64,000 nt of DNA from Guopingia tenuis (GTDB lineage Bacteria; Bacillota; Clostridia; Christensenellales; Christensenellaceae): NCBI RefSeq assembly GCF_014384805.1, contig NZ_JACRSS010000004.1, forward strand, positions 1-64,000. Reading direction: 5' to 3'. Position numbers and translations under genes: made by a program. Below, piece after piece: positions 40,875 to 50,401 of the stretch (the first letter of the stretch is position 1; every line of letters begins with the position of its first letter). The notes below the pieces were generated by a model. That model saw only the letters and a program-made list of their open reading frames with translations, made no database searches and had not been told where the DNA came from.

Positions 40875-41495
40875 TTAAAACCCCAGATCCTCATCCACCA
40901 GGACGATATGCACTTCCCGGTCGGGCAAGGCATATTCCATACGGGAAGTAATCTTGCACATCCGCGCGGGGAGATCGCAGTTGCCGCATTTTCCGGTCTG
41001 GGCGCAGGGAAGCTCGGGATGCTTGTTGCGGACGGCATTTTTGGGACATGCCTCCCGCTTGATCCGGGCGATGGCCTCGCCATAGTTCTTGCAGATCTTG
41101 TTGCGGCCAACAACGAGAATGGATTTTTTCGGCCCATAGATGAGCGCCCCCACCCGGTTGCCCACACCATCAATGTTAACGATATCGCCCTGCAGGGTAA
41201 TAGCGTTGGCCGAGCAGATATAGCAGTCGGCAAACATGGCCTTTTGCAGAGCATCTTCCTTGCTTTCGCCCCGCATGGCGGCCAGCGTCGTGGAATAGAG
41301 GGTGATTTCATCCTGGTTCAAAAGGGCGTCCCAGATGCCGGTTTCCTGCAAAGTGACGCTGCCGCCCTTGCCCAGGGTTTTGACGCCCTTCAAAAGCTCA
41401 TTCATGACAAGATCCCTGGCTTCTGCCGAGGTTTTGACGAAATAGGGGGTATAGCCCTTTTTTCGCAAAGTTTCCATAAAAGCGGTATAATCCAT
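40875..41495 (-). CDS. LUD-domain protein (LutC/DUF162 family)
   Basis: 206 residues. It has the LUD fold signatures: GVKTLGKGGSVTLQETGI near 38, DCYICSANAITLQGDIVNIDGVGNRVGALIYGPKKSILVVG near 90-130. Later cysteines (CPK, CAQTGKCGNCDLPARMC) form a likely metal or Fe-S site at the C-terminus, a feature of the stand-alone DUF162 group. LutC works with LutAB in lactate oxidation, but lutA and lutB are not adjacent, so the role here is open. ATG 41495 has AGGAGGAAGG upstream. Confidence 0.85.
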   Translation of the reverse strand: MDYTAFMETLRKKGYTPYFVKTSAEARDLVMNELLKGVKTLGKGGSVTLQETGIWDALLNQDEITLYSTTLAAMRGESKEDALQKAMFADCYICSANAITLQGDIVNIDGVGNRVGALIYGPKKSILVVGRNKICKNYGEAIARIKREACPKNAVRNKHPELPCAQTGKCGNCDLPARMCKITSRMEYALPDREVHIVLVDEDLGF

Positions 41496-41816
41496 CTTTC
41501 CTTCCTCCTGTGCTTGTTGCTGATGCCAACAGTATACAATATTTTACAAAAAAAGAATAGAGCCATCCTTTAAAAATTTAATTAAAAAAACCGAGGGCGG
41601 CGCAGAAATTTTTTGCAGAATCATGGAGCGCCTTGCCGGGCCTGGATGAAAAGCAATAGAAAAATGAAAAAGAAAACAAAGGAGAGGGGAGATTGCCGCA
41701 TATGCGGCAAATCCGGCAGGTCCAAAGAAATGGATTGCTTTTTTATCCGGTTTTGGCTAAACTAATAGACGAAAGATAAGGGAAGAACGGGCGGATTTCC
41801 GCCTTTGGAGGAATGG
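41496..41816. other. No gene seen upstream of lepA
   Basis: 320 bases between divergent genes. It holds a leader with a small GGCGGATTTCCGCC hairpin at 41791-41804 just before the lepA ribosome site, and no reading frame worth calling. Confidence 0.5.
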
Positions 41817-43613
41817 ATGGACAGAAAAGAACAAATCCGGAATTTTTGCATCATCGCGCATATCGACCATGGGAAATCCACGCTGGCCGACCGTCTCATC
41901 GAGATGACGGGCACGGTTTCCAAGCGGGATATGACCGAGCAGCTTTTAGACCAGATGGATCTGGAACGGGAGCGGGGCATTACCATCAAATCCCAGGCTG
42001 TGCGCATGTTTTATGAAAAGGACGGGGAGGAATACACGCTGAACCTGATCGATACTCCCGGGCATGTGGACTTTACCTATGAGGTTTCCCGGTCGCTGGC
42101 GGCCTGCGAGGGAGCGATTCTGGTGGTAGACGCCAGCCAGGGCATCGAGGCCCAGACGCTGGCCAATGTATACCTGGCCATGGACAACGATCTGGAGATC
42201 CTCCCGGTGATCAACAAGATTGACCTGCCCTCCGCCCGGCCGGACGAGGTCTGTCAGGAAATTGAGGATGTTCTCGGACTGGACTGCAGCATAGCCCCGC
42301 GCATCAGCGCCAAGGCCGGGATCGGCATTGAGGCAGTGCTGGATGCGGTGGTGGACTATCTGCCCGCGCCCCAAGGGGACGAATCTGCACCTTTGCGGGC
42401 CCTGGTCTTTGACTCATATTATGATAATTATAAGGGTGCTATCAGTTATGTCCGGGTAAAGGAGGGGACCGTAAGGCCCGGGGATACCATCCGGTTTATG
42501 GCGACGGGCAAGAACTACGAGGTGACGGAAACCGGCGTGTTTTTGCCGTCCTTCTGCCCGGTGAAGGAACTGAAAGCGGGAGATGTGGGCTATATTGCCG
42601 CCAGCATTAAAAACGTGGCGGACACGCGGGTGGGCGATACGGTAACCCTGGCAGGCCGTCCGGCGGCAGAGCCGCTGCCCGGCTATAAAAAGGTCACGCC
42701 CATGGTGTTCTGCGGCATCTATCCGGCAGACGGGGCGCAGTATGACGATTTGAAGGATGCGCTGGAAAAGCTCTCCCTGAACGACGCCTCCCTGCTCTTT
42801 GAGGCCGAAACATCCGTAGCCCTGGGCTTTGGGTTCCGCTGCGGCTTTTTGGGACTTCTCCATATGGAGATCATTCAGGAGCGGCTGGAGCGGGAATTTG
42901 ACCTGGATCTGGTGACCACGGCGCCTAGCGTGAGCTATAAGGTGGTTAAGACAAACGGGGAAATGCTGATGGTGGATAATCCCTCCAACCTGCCCGAAGC
43001 GGCTCTCATCGAATATATGGAAGAGCCGGTGGCGGACGTTTCGGTTATGACGCCCAACGACTATGTGGGGGCGGTCATGGAAATCTGCCAGGAAAAGCGG
43101 GGGAATTTCCGCAACATGGAATATATGGAGGCAAATCGGGTGGTATTGCACTATGACATTCCGCTCAATGAGATCATCTATGATTTCTTCGATCTTCTGA
43201 AATCCAAAACCCGGGGCTATGCTTCCATGGACTATGAACTAAAGGGCTATCAGCGAAGCGAACTGGTCAAGCTGGATATCATGCTCAACGGCGATATCTG
43301 CGACGCCCTCGCCCTCATAGTCCATAAGGACCGGGCCTATGCCCGGGGCCGCAGCATTGCCGAGAAGCTCAAGGAGGTCATCCCGCGGCAGATGTTTGAG
43401 GTGCCCATTCAGGCAGCCATCGGCGGAAAGATCATCGCCCGGGAAACCGTCAAAGCCATGCGCAAGGACGTTCTGGCCAAATGCTATGGCGGCGATATCT
43501 CCCGGAAGAAAAAGCTGCTGGAAAAGCAGAAGGAAGGAAAGAAGCGGATGCGCCAGGTGGGGAGCGTAGAGGTGCCCTCCGAAGCCTTTATGAGCGTGCT
43601 GAAGCTGGACTAA
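41817..43613 (+). CDS. lepA: Elongation factor 4 (LepA)
   Basis: 598 residues from ATG 41817 (GGAGG 5 bases upstream); an upstream TTG is rejected as the family begins MDRKEQIRNFCIIAHIDHG. GTPase motifs are HIDHGKST (G1), DTPGHVDF (G3) and NKIDLP (G4). EF-G-like domains II, III and V follow, then the LepA-specific C-terminal domain ending in KKRMRQVGSVEVPSEAF. It acts on stalled or misplaced ribosomes. It is followed by hemW after 3 bases, a common pairing. Confidence 0.97.
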   Translation: MDRKEQIRNFCIIAHIDHGKSTLADRLIEMTGTVSKRDMTEQLLDQMDLERERGITIKSQAVRMFYEKDGEEYTLNLIDTPGHVDFTYEVSRSLAACEGAILVVDASQGIEAQTLANVYLAMDNDLEILPVINKIDLPSARPDEVCQEIEDVLGLDCSIAPRISAKAGIGIEAVLDAVVDYLPAPQGDESAPLRALVFDSYYDNYKGAISYVRVKEGTVRPGDTIRFMATGKNYEVTETGVFLPSFCPVKELKAGDVGYIAASIKNVADTRVGDTVTLAGRPAAEPLPGYKKVTPMVFCGIYPADGAQYDDLKDALEKLSLNDASLLFEAETSVALGFGFRCGFLGLLHMEIIQERLEREFDLDLVTTAPSVSYKVVKTNGEMLMVDNPSNLPEAALIEYMEEPVADVSVMTPNDYVGAVMEICQEKRGNFRNMEYMEANRVVLHYDIPLNEIIYDFFDLLKSKTRGYASMDYELKGYQRSELVKLDIMLNGDICDALALIVHKDRAYARGRSIAEKLKEVIPRQMFEVPIQAAIGGKIIARETVKAMRKDVLAKCYGGDISRKKKLLEKQKEGKKRMRQVGSVEVPSEAFMSVLKLD

Positions 43614-43616
43614 ACC

Positions 43617-44705
43617 ATGATTGGACTCTATATTCACATTCCGTTCTGCGAGAAAAAGTGCGGGTACTGCGATTTTGTATCCTATCCAAACCGGCAGGAA
43701 CGGATGGGGGATTACATTGACGCGGTCATCCGCGAGGCGGAAAACTATGCGGGCGAGACGGCGGACAGCGTGTTCATCGGCGGCGGAACCCCTTCCTTTC
43801 TTCCGGAAGGGGAGATGCGCCGGCTGGTGGAGGGAGTGGCCCGCTCGATTGGGATTGCGCCGGGAGCGGAATTCACCATCGAAGCCAACCCCAATTCCCT
43901 GACGCCGCAGAAGGCGCGGGAATATGCCGCCCTGGGCGCAAACCGCCTGAGCCTAGGGCTTCAGGCCGTGCAGCCGGAGCTGCTGGAGCGCATTGGGCGG
44001 ATTCATACCTATGCCGATTTTCTGAGGGCTCTGGAAGCGGCCCAGGCTGCGGGATTTTCCAATATCAGCGCGGATATCATGTATGCCCTGCCGGGGCAGA
44101 CGCTCGCCCAGGCGGAGGAAACAGCGCGGACGGTGGCAGCGCTGCCGCTTTCGCATATTTCGGCCTATGCCCTGAAGCTGGAAAAGGGAACCCCGATGTA
44201 TGGCATGAAGCAGCCGGACGAGGAGCTGGATCGGGCCATGTTCCATGGCATCCGGGCCATTTTGGAGAGGGCCGGCTTTGCCCGCTATGAAATTTCGAAT
44301 TTTGCCAAACCTGGGCGGGAGTGCGCCCATAACATCAAATACTGGACGCTTAAGGACTATGTCGGCCTGGGTGCAGCGGCCCATTCCTGCTATCAGGGAG
44401 CGCGGTTTTCCAATGAGGACCGGCTGGACAGCTATATTGAGGGGATGACCAAAAGGGGAACCGGGCGGATCACCTATGTGAAGCGGAGCGAATACGACCG
44501 GATCTTTGAAAAGATCATGCTGGAAACCCGCCTCACCCGAGGAATGGAGCTGGCAGGGCTGCCCCAGGGCAGGAAGTTTATGGACTGCGTCAGCCGGTTG
44601 GAGCTAGGCGGCCTGCTCACGCGGCAAGAGGGCCGGATCGTTTTGACAAACCGGGGCTTGGATTTGCAGGACGGCGTGGTTTTGGACCTGGTCGGCAGTA
44701 TATAA
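43617..44705 (+). CDS. hemW: Radical SAM heme chaperone HemW
   Basis: 362 residues. LYIHIPFCEKKCGYCDF gives the radical-SAM CxxxCxxC (C11, C15, C18), then FIGGGTPSFL, ANPNSL, NRLSLGLQA and, late, YEISNFAKPGRECAHNIKYW, all typical of HemW. Many database entries call it oxygen-independent coproporphyrinogen oxidase, but the fourth cysteine of HemN is absent, which supports HemW, a heme-binding chaperone. No other heme genes lie in the window. The gene is tightly linked to lepA. Confidence 0.93.
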   Translation: MIGLYIHIPFCEKKCGYCDFVSYPNRQERMGDYIDAVIREAENYAGETADSVFIGGGTPSFLPEGEMRRLVEGVARSIGIAPGAEFTIEANPNSLTPQKAREYAALGANRLSLGLQAVQPELLERIGRIHTYADFLRALEAAQAAGFSNISADIMYALPGQTLAQAEETARTVAALPLSHISAYALKLEKGTPMYGMKQPDEELDRAMFHGIRAILERAGFARYEISNFAKPGRECAHNIKYWTLKDYVGLGAAAHSCYQGARFSNEDRLDSYIEGMTKRGTGRITYVKRSEYDRIFEKIMLETRLTRGMELAGLPQGRKFMDCVSRLELGGLLTRQEGRIVLTNRGLDLQDGVVLDLVGSI

Positions 44706-44717
44706 TGGCAAAGAAAC

Positions 44718-44784
44718 AGCGCGCCCTTTTGAGGAGGGTCGGGAAACCGGCATTGCTTTCTCGGGGGGGGGGCGCTATTTTTTT
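44718..44784 (+). terminator. Terminator with G10 run after hemW
   Basis: AGCGCGCCC (44718-44726) can pair with GGGGGGCGCT ending at 44777, followed by ATTTTTTT. The right arm contains a run of ten G (44763-44772), prone to slippage. Confidence 0.55.
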
Positions 44785-45344
44785 GTGGATGCTTTAAAGG
44801 AAACGGCGAATAAAAGAGCGGGATATGCACGATGATGAGCAGTATCCGGAAAAATTGCCGGAAACCTGAAGGAAGATTTGGGCGGCTCGTGCTTTGGCCA
44901 TGAATCATGGCCTTGAACGCTTTGCCGGGAGTGTCTGCATGAAGCGGGAAAGAAATGCGAAGCGGCTGGGGAAGGAATGTGATATCGGGCTGAACGGCGT
45001 AATGGCGCATCCCCATCCCAAGGAAAGCTATGATATGGCGAGAGCCCTATTTTGGACAGACGCTTAAACCCGGCGGCAGATACAAAGGCCTCTCGATCTT
45101 ATATGACAGCACAGATTCAAAAAATGATGGAAAAGACTGCATATAGCGCGGGTAAAACGGAAAATCGCATTTGATGAATTTGCCTGAGGATGAAAAAGCG
45201 GGGAAGCCATAGCCATTTTTTGTTTTTCAGCGGTTTTAAACAGCTGTAACCGGGTATAATTAGGATGAGAAAAAGCGAAGGCGCAGCCGCCGAAAAGATA
45301 TGATAAAGAAAGCGGGAATTCATGCTTTCGTAACAAATAGCCTA
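44785..45344. other. No gene seen before the heat-shock cluster
   Basis: About 560 bases. A plus-strand frame near 44939-45066 reads MKRERNAKRLGKECD and MAHPHPKESYDMARALFW, protein-like but without ribosome site and only 42 residues; it may be a decayed gene piece. Confidence 0.45.
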
Positions 45345-45412
45345 TTGACTTCCATGGGAAATAGTGCTATTTTTAAGACATGGTGTTAGCACTCAATAAG
45401 AAAGAGTGCTAA
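45345..45412 (+). promoter_or_regulatory. Heat-shock promoter with CIRCE operator
   Basis: TTGACT 45345-45350, 17 bases, TATTTT 45368-45373, then a perfect CIRCE element at 45386-45412: TTAGCACTC, 9 bases, GAGTGCTAA. HrcA binds CIRCE and represses the operon until heat shock titrates GroEL. Confidence 0.95.
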
Positions 45413-45437
45413 CAAATTTGCGGAAGGAGTTGGGAGA

Positions 45438-46487
45438 ATGAACGTGACGCCGCGGCAGTTATTGATTCTGCATGCGATTATCGACGACTATATTTTGACC
45501 GGAATCCCCGTCGGATCGCGGACGCTGGCAAAACGGCCGGACCTCCCCTATAGCTCTGCCACCATCCGCAACGAGATGGCGGACCTGGAGGAAGAGGGAT
45601 ATCTGGAGCAGCCCCATACCTCCGCCGGGCGGCTTCCCTCGGATAAAGCATACCGGCTGTATGTGGATACGCTGATGCGGGTGAGCAGCCTGCAGGATGA
45701 GGAGATCCAGCTGATCCGCCAATATTTCAGCTCTCGGATGGGAGAGATCGAGAGCGTCATTGAAACGACCGCCAAGGTACTTTCGGATGTGACGCATATG
45801 ACGTCCTTAGTGCTGGCGCCGCAGCTTTCCAAAATTGAGCTCAAGCGGATCCAGATCGTCCGTATTTCTGACCAGAAGGCCATCATGCTGTTTGTGTTCA
45901 GCACGGGCATGGTGAAGGATGTGATGATCGATATTGCGGAGGATATGGATAACGCCTATCTGGAGATGATCTCCAACCTGCTGACAGATAAAGTGAGCAA
46001 CCTGCGGCTGTCGGAGGCTGTGGAGGCTGTGCGCAGCACAATTCCGGGAGACATCGAGGGGCACCGCCTCTTTTTGAACAGCATGTTGGATGCCGTCCGC
46101 AAAAATATTGCGCCCCGGGCGGGAAAAGAGGTCGTCCTGGGGGGGACCAAGAACATTTTCAATCATCCGGAATACCGGGATGTGAGCAAGGCTCAGAACT
46201 TTTTGCAGCTTCTGGAAACCAAGGATCAGTTGTATGACATGCTCACCCGAGCGACGGATATGGAGTTTACCATCAAGATTGGCAAGGAAAACGAAATTGA
46301 CGAGCTGAAAGATATGAGCGTGGTGACGGCGACATATAAAGTCGGAGATAAAAAGATCGGGTCTTTCGGCGTTATTGGGCCGACCCGCATGAACTATGGC
46401 AAAGTGCTCTCCATCATGAGCTGCGTAGGCGCCAGTATGAATGAGATACTGCAATATTGTTTAAATATGGATACAAACAGAAAATAG
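45438..46487 (+). CDS. hrcA: Heat-inducible transcription repressor HrcA
   Basis: 349 residues from ATG 45438 with GGAAGGAG upstream. The N-terminal winged helix (RQLLILHAIIDDYILTGIPVGSRTL, YSSATIRNEMADLEEEGYLEQPHTSAGR) is diagnostic. The remainder has the GAF-like domain and VIGPTRMNYGKVL near the end. It binds the CIRCE element just upstream and so represses itself and grpE, dnaK and dnaJ. First gene of the cluster, 12 bases before grpE. Confidence 0.97.
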   Translation: MNVTPRQLLILHAIIDDYILTGIPVGSRTLAKRPDLPYSSATIRNEMADLEEEGYLEQPHTSAGRLPSDKAYRLYVDTLMRVSSLQDEEIQLIRQYFSSRMGEIESVIETTAKVLSDVTHMTSLVLAPQLSKIELKRIQIVRISDQKAIMLFVFSTGMVKDVMIDIAEDMDNAYLEMISNLLTDKVSNLRLSEAVEAVRSTIPGDIEGHRLFLNSMLDAVRKNIAPRAGKEVVLGGTKNIFNHPEYRDVSKAQNFLQLLETKDQLYDMLTRATDMEFTIKIGKENEIDELKDMSVVTATYKVGDKKIGSFGVIGPTRMNYGKVLSIMSCVGASMNEILQYCLNMDTNRK

Positions 46488-46499
46488 AGGAGAAGTGAG

Positions 46500-47075
46500 A
46501 TGGCAAAAAAGAAAAAGGAAGCAGCAGAAAAAGCAGAGACGATAAAGGAAGAAACCCAGGCAGAGGCGGCACAGGATGCGGAGGCAGAGGCCGGAGCGGG
46601 AGAAGAAACGAAGGAAGCGGTTCCACAGGAAGCTGGAAAAGCGGCTGCCGAGAGGGATGAATATTTGAATGCCCTCATCCGGGAGCGGGCGGATTTTGAG
46701 AACTATAAGAAGCGCAACGCTGCCGCGGTATCCCGGGCATTTGCGGATGGGCAGATGGAAACCGCCCTGCTGATTCTGCCGGTGCTGGATAACCTGGAGC
46801 GCGCATTGCAGGTGGAAGTGAACGAAGAGAGCGCAAAGGCCATTAAAACCGGCGTGGAAATGGTGGAAAAACAGCTGCGCGAGGTTTTAGAGAAGCTGGG
46901 AGTGGAGGAAATCGAAGCTCTGGGCAAGGAGTTTGACCCAAACCTGCATAACGCAGTGATGCAGGAGGAGGCCGAGGAAGGCCAGGAAAGCGGCATCGTA
47001 AAAGAAGTGCTGATGAAGGGCTATAAGACAAAAGACCGGGTTCTGCGCCACAGCATGGTGAAAGTAACCAACTGA
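46500..47075 (+). CDS. grpE: Nucleotide exchange factor GrpE
   Basis: 191 residues. A Lys/Glu-rich, low-complexity N-terminal 50 residues lead into the long dimer coiled coil (EYLNALIRERADFENYKKR) and the C-terminal beta domain (GKEFDPNLHNAVMQEE, GIVKEVLMKGYKTKDRVLRHSMVKV). It drives ADP release from DnaK. Position between hrcA and dnaK is standard. The N-terminal tail is slightly longer and more acidic than average. Confidence 0.97.
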   Translation: MAKKKKEAAEKAETIKEETQAEAAQDAEAEAGAGEETKEAVPQEAGKAAAERDEYLNALIRERADFENYKKRNAAAVSRAFADGQMETALLILPVLDNLERALQVEVNEESAKAIKTGVEMVEKQLREVLEKLGVEEIEALGKEFDPNLHNAVMQEEAEEGQESGIVKEVLMKGYKTKDRVLRHSMVKVTN

Positions 47076-47115
47076 AATTTTAATATTTAAGGATAGAAAA
47101 CAGGAGGAACAGAGC

Positions 47116-48969
47116 ATGAGCAAAGTAATTGGTATTGACCTTGGAACGACAAACAGCTGCGTAGCCGTTATGGAAGGCGGCGAGCCGGTAGTAATTCCCA
47201 ACGCAGAGGGCGCCCGGACGACGGCATCGGTCGTGGCATTCTCCAAAAACGGCGAGCGTCTGGTGGGCCAGATCGCAAAACGGCAGCTGGTGACAAACCA
47301 CGAGCGCACCATCGCTTCCATCAAGCGGGATATGGGCACCGACCGCAAAGTGAAGATCGACGATAAGGAATATACGCCCCAGGAAATTTCCGCCATGATC
47401 CTGGCAAAATTGAAGGCAGATGCCGAGAGCTATCTGGGCGAGCCTGTGACCCAGGCGGTCATTACGGTTCCGGCCTACTTCTCGGATTCCCAGCGGCAGG
47501 CCACTAAGGATGCCGGCAAGATCGCGGGTCTGGAGGTGCTGCGGATCGTCAACGAGCCGACGGCAGCGGCCCTTTCCTATGGGCTGGATAAGGAAAACAG
47601 CCAGAAGATTCTGGTATATGACCTGGGCGGCGGCACCTTCGACGTTTCGCTTCTGGAAATCGGCGACGGCGTCATCGAAGTGCTGGCGACCAACGGCAAT
47701 AACCGTCTGGGCGGCGACGATTTCGACGACCGCATTGTCAACTGGCTGGTAAGCGAATACAAAAAATCCGACGGTATTGACCTTTCCCAGGATAAGGCGG
47801 CGATGCAGCGGCTGAAGGAAGCGGCGGAAAAGGCCAAGATTGAGCTTTCCGGCGTAATGCAGGCCAACATCAATCTGCCCTTCATCACCATGGACGCCTC
47901 GGGTCCCAAGCATCTGGATATGAACCTGACCCGGGCGCAGTTTGATCACCTGACCGAAGATCTGGTGAAGATGACCGAAGGCCCGACGACTAAGGCGCTG
48001 CAGGATGCGGGCCTGAAGGCCAGCGATATCGACAAGGTAATCCTGGTGGGCGGTTCCTCCCGGATTCCCGCCGTGCAGGAGATGGTAAAGCGCATCACGG
48101 GCAAGGAACCCTATAAGGGCATCAACCCGGATGAATGCGTGGCTCTGGGCGCGGCCATTCAGGCAGGCGTTCTGGGCGGTGAAGTCAAGGATGTGCTGCT
48201 GTTGGATGTTACGCCTCTGTCTCTTGGCATTGAGACGCTGGGCGGCGTATGCACGCGGCTGATTGAGCGCAATACTACCATCCCCGCGAAAAAGAGCCAG
48301 GTATTCTCGACGGCGGCGGATGGGCAGACCAGTGTGGAAATTCATGTGCTCCAGGGCGAACGGGAAATGGCGGCGGACAACAAGACGCTGGGCCGTTTCA
48401 CGCTGACAGGCATTCCGGCGGCTCCCCGCGGTGTGCCGCAGATTGAAGTTACTTTTGATATCGACGCCAACGGCATCGTGCATGTTTCCGCCAAGGATCT
48501 GGGCACGGGCAACGAACAGAATATCACCATTACGGCTTCCACCAACCTTTCGGATGCAGATATCGACAAGGCCGTGAAGGATGCGGAGCGGTATGCAGAA
48601 GAGGATAAGAAGCGCAAGGAAGGCATTGAAATTCGCAATAACGCCGACTCCCTGGTATATCAGACTGAAAAGACGGTCAAGGATCTAGGCGACAAGATTT
48701 CCGAGGCTGACAAGAAGGCCATCGAGGAAAAGGTGGAGGATCTGAAAAAAGCCCTGGCCGGAGACGATAACGATATGATCAAGAAGGCCACTGAGTCTCT
48801 GACTTCGGTTTCCTATGAAGTGTTCGGCAAGGCTTATCAGCAGACGGCAGGCCAGCAGGCCGGCGCGCAGGGTGCACCCGGAGCGGACGCGGGCCAGCAG
48901 GCGCCCCATGACGACAACGTGGTGGATGCCGATTATGAAGTCGTGGACGACGATAAGGATAAGAAATAA
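47116..48969 (+). CDS. dnaK: Molecular chaperone DnaK
   Basis: 617 residues from ATG 47116 with AGGAGG upstream. The N-terminal ATPase domain begins VIGIDLGTTNSCVAVMEGG and holds DLGGGTFDVSLLE and the VGGSSRIPAVQEMV segment. The substrate-binding domain follows the linker DVLLLDVTPLSLGIETLGG, and the C-terminal lid ends in an acidic VVDADYEVVDDDKDKK tail, preceded by a Gly/Gln/Ala-rich stretch. It is the ordinary Hsp70 with no odd features. Confidence 0.98.
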   Translation: MSKVIGIDLGTTNSCVAVMEGGEPVVIPNAEGARTTASVVAFSKNGERLVGQIAKRQLVTNHERTIASIKRDMGTDRKVKIDDKEYTPQEISAMILAKLKADAESYLGEPVTQAVITVPAYFSDSQRQATKDAGKIAGLEVLRIVNEPTAAALSYGLDKENSQKILVYDLGGGTFDVSLLEIGDGVIEVLATNGNNRLGGDDFDDRIVNWLVSEYKKSDGIDLSQDKAAMQRLKEAAEKAKIELSGVMQANINLPFITMDASGPKHLDMNLTRAQFDHLTEDLVKMTEGPTTKALQDAGLKASDIDKVILVGGSSRIPAVQEMVKRITGKEPYKGINPDECVALGAAIQAGVLGGEVKDVLLLDVTPLSLGIETLGGVCTRLIERNTTIPAKKSQVFSTAADGQTSVEIHVLQGEREMAADNKTLGRFTLTGIPAAPRGVPQIEVTFDIDANGIVHVSAKDLGTGNEQNITITASTNLSDADIDKAVKDAERYAEEDKKRKEGIEIRNNADSLVYQTEKTVKDLGDKISEADKKAIEEKVEDLKKALAGDDNDMIKKATESLTSVSYEVFGKAYQQTAGQQAGAQGAPGADAGQQAPHDDNVVDADYEVVDDDKDKK

Positions 48970-49083
48970 GGCGAAAATAAAAAGCATAGCACTCGCAGCA
49001 AAGAAGGCGGATTTTCTGCCTTCTTTGTTCGGGGTTATGGAGCTTTTTGGGCAGGGGAAAAAAGAAAAAGGCGGTAGAGGCAT

Positions 49084-50196
49084 TTGGCAGAAAAAGACTA
49101 TTACGCGACGCTGGGCGTAGACAAAAGCGCCAGTAGCGACGAAATAAAAAAAGCATACCGGCAGCTGGCGAAAAAATATCATCCGGATATGAACAAGGAT
49201 GATGAGAGCGCCGCGCAGAAATTCAAAGAGGTAAACGAAGCATACCAGGTGCTTTCAGACGATAAAAAACGGGCGCAGTATGACCAGTTCGGCTCGGCGG
49301 CCTTTGACGGCAGCGCCGGAGGCGCGGGATATGGCGGCGGCTTTGGCGGTTTCGAGGGCTTTGGCGGCTTTGGAGATATTTTCGACAGCTTTTTCGGCGG
49401 CGGCCGGACAGCCCAGAGAAACGGCCCCATGCGGGGCGGCGACGTGGATGTGAGCGTCAAGATCTCCTTTGAGGAGGCGGCCTTTGGCGTCAAGCGGGAT
49501 ATCAGCATTTCCCGGCAGGAAAACTGCGAAACCTGCGGCGGCAGCGGCGCAAAGCCGGGAAGCAGCACGAAAACCTGCCCCACCTGCGGCGGCAGCGGCC
49601 AGATCCGGCGGCAGCAGCAAAGTCTGTTTGGAAGCGTGATGAACGTCACCACATGTCCCACCTGCCATGGGGAAGGGCATATTGTGGAGGATCCCTGCGA
49701 TCATTGCCGGGGCACGGGGCGTGTACTGCGAACCCGGACCATCAGCGTCAATATTCCGGCCGGCATCGACGACGGCCAGATCATCACCCTCACCGGCCAG
49801 GGCGACGCCGGGCAGAAGGGCGGCCCCAGCGGGGATGTGCATGTATATATTACCGTGAAGCCCCACAAGACATTTAAGCGCGACGGCGTCAATCTCTATA
49901 TGGATATGCCCATCAGCTTTGGCCAGGCGGCGCTGGGCTGCGAGCTGGAGGTGCCGACACTGGACGGCAAGGTGAAATATACCATTCCCAGCGGAACGCA
50001 GCCGGGAACTGTGTTCCGCCTGCGGGACAAGGGCATCAAATACCTGCGGCAGGATCGGCATGGCGATCTCTATGTGAAGATGAACGTGGTGGTGCCGCGC
50101 AAGCTCACAGAACGGCAGAAGGAGCTGATTTTGGAGATGGAGGGCATGCCCAACACCCGGGAGCACAAAAAGGGCCGGGGGATTTTCAAAAAATGA
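49084..50196 (+). CDS. dnaJ: Molecular chaperone DnaJ
   Basis: 370 residues from a TTG start at 49084 (AGAGG 8 bases before); no ATG fits because AEKDYYATLGVDKSAS must be included. The J-domain has HPD in YHPDM, followed by a Gly/Phe-rich linker (about 75-110), four zinc-finger repeats (CETCGGSG, CPTCGGSG, CPTCHGEG, CDHCRGTG) and the C-terminal client-binding domains. It stimulates DnaK ATPase. A TTG start with a weak ribosome site, and 114 bases after dnaK, suggests lower translation than DnaK. A terminator follows at 50202-50229. Confidence 0.96.
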   Translation: MAEKDYYATLGVDKSASSDEIKKAYRQLAKKYHPDMNKDDESAAQKFKEVNEAYQVLSDDKKRAQYDQFGSAAFDGSAGGAGYGGGFGGFEGFGGFGDIFDSFFGGGRTAQRNGPMRGGDVDVSVKISFEEAAFGVKRDISISRQENCETCGGSGAKPGSSTKTCPTCGGSGQIRRQQQSLFGSVMNVTTCPTCHGEGHIVEDPCDHCRGTGRVLRTRTISVNIPAGIDDGQIITLTGQGDAGQKGGPSGDVHVYITVKPHKTFKRDGVNLYMDMPISFGQAALGCELEVPTLDGKVKYTIPSGTQPGTVFRLRDKGIKYLRQDRHGDLYVKMNVVVPRKLTERQKELILEMEGMPNTREHKKGRGIFKK

Positions 50197-50201
50197 GGGA
50201 G

Positions 50202-50229
50202 AAAAGCGGGATAGTATCCCGCTTTTTTT
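50202..50229 (+). terminator. Terminator of the hrcA-grpE-dnaK-dnaJ operon
   Basis: AAAAGCGGGAT, loop AGT, ATCCCGCTTTT, then more T. Confidence 0.88.
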
Positions 50230-50297
50230 ATGAGGGCTGTAAAAAGGAGAAAAAAGCCGTATTAAAAAGCAATAAAAGGAAATATGGCGCATTTTCA

Positions 50298-50326
50298 TTG
50301 ACACAAGTTCCTGGGAAAATTATAAT
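50298..50326 (+). promoter_or_regulatory. Promoter of the [FeFe] hydrogenase gene
   Basis: TTGACA 50298-50303, exactly 17 bases, TATAAT 50321-50326: a full consensus promoter, implying high expression. The 75-base leader contains GGCCAGGAGGCC, a small hairpin. Confidence 0.85.
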
Positions 50327-50401
50327 AAACATGATAGAGTAAGAACGTTGGCCAGGAGGCCTGTCCGTTTTAGAAAGAAAAAAGAGTAGAGGGGAAACAA
50401 C

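Noticed and set aside
43617..44705. Oxygen-independent coproporphyrinogen oxidase (HemN)
   Set aside because: The sequence has the HemW cysteine pattern and lepA linkage, and lacks the HemN-specific residues.
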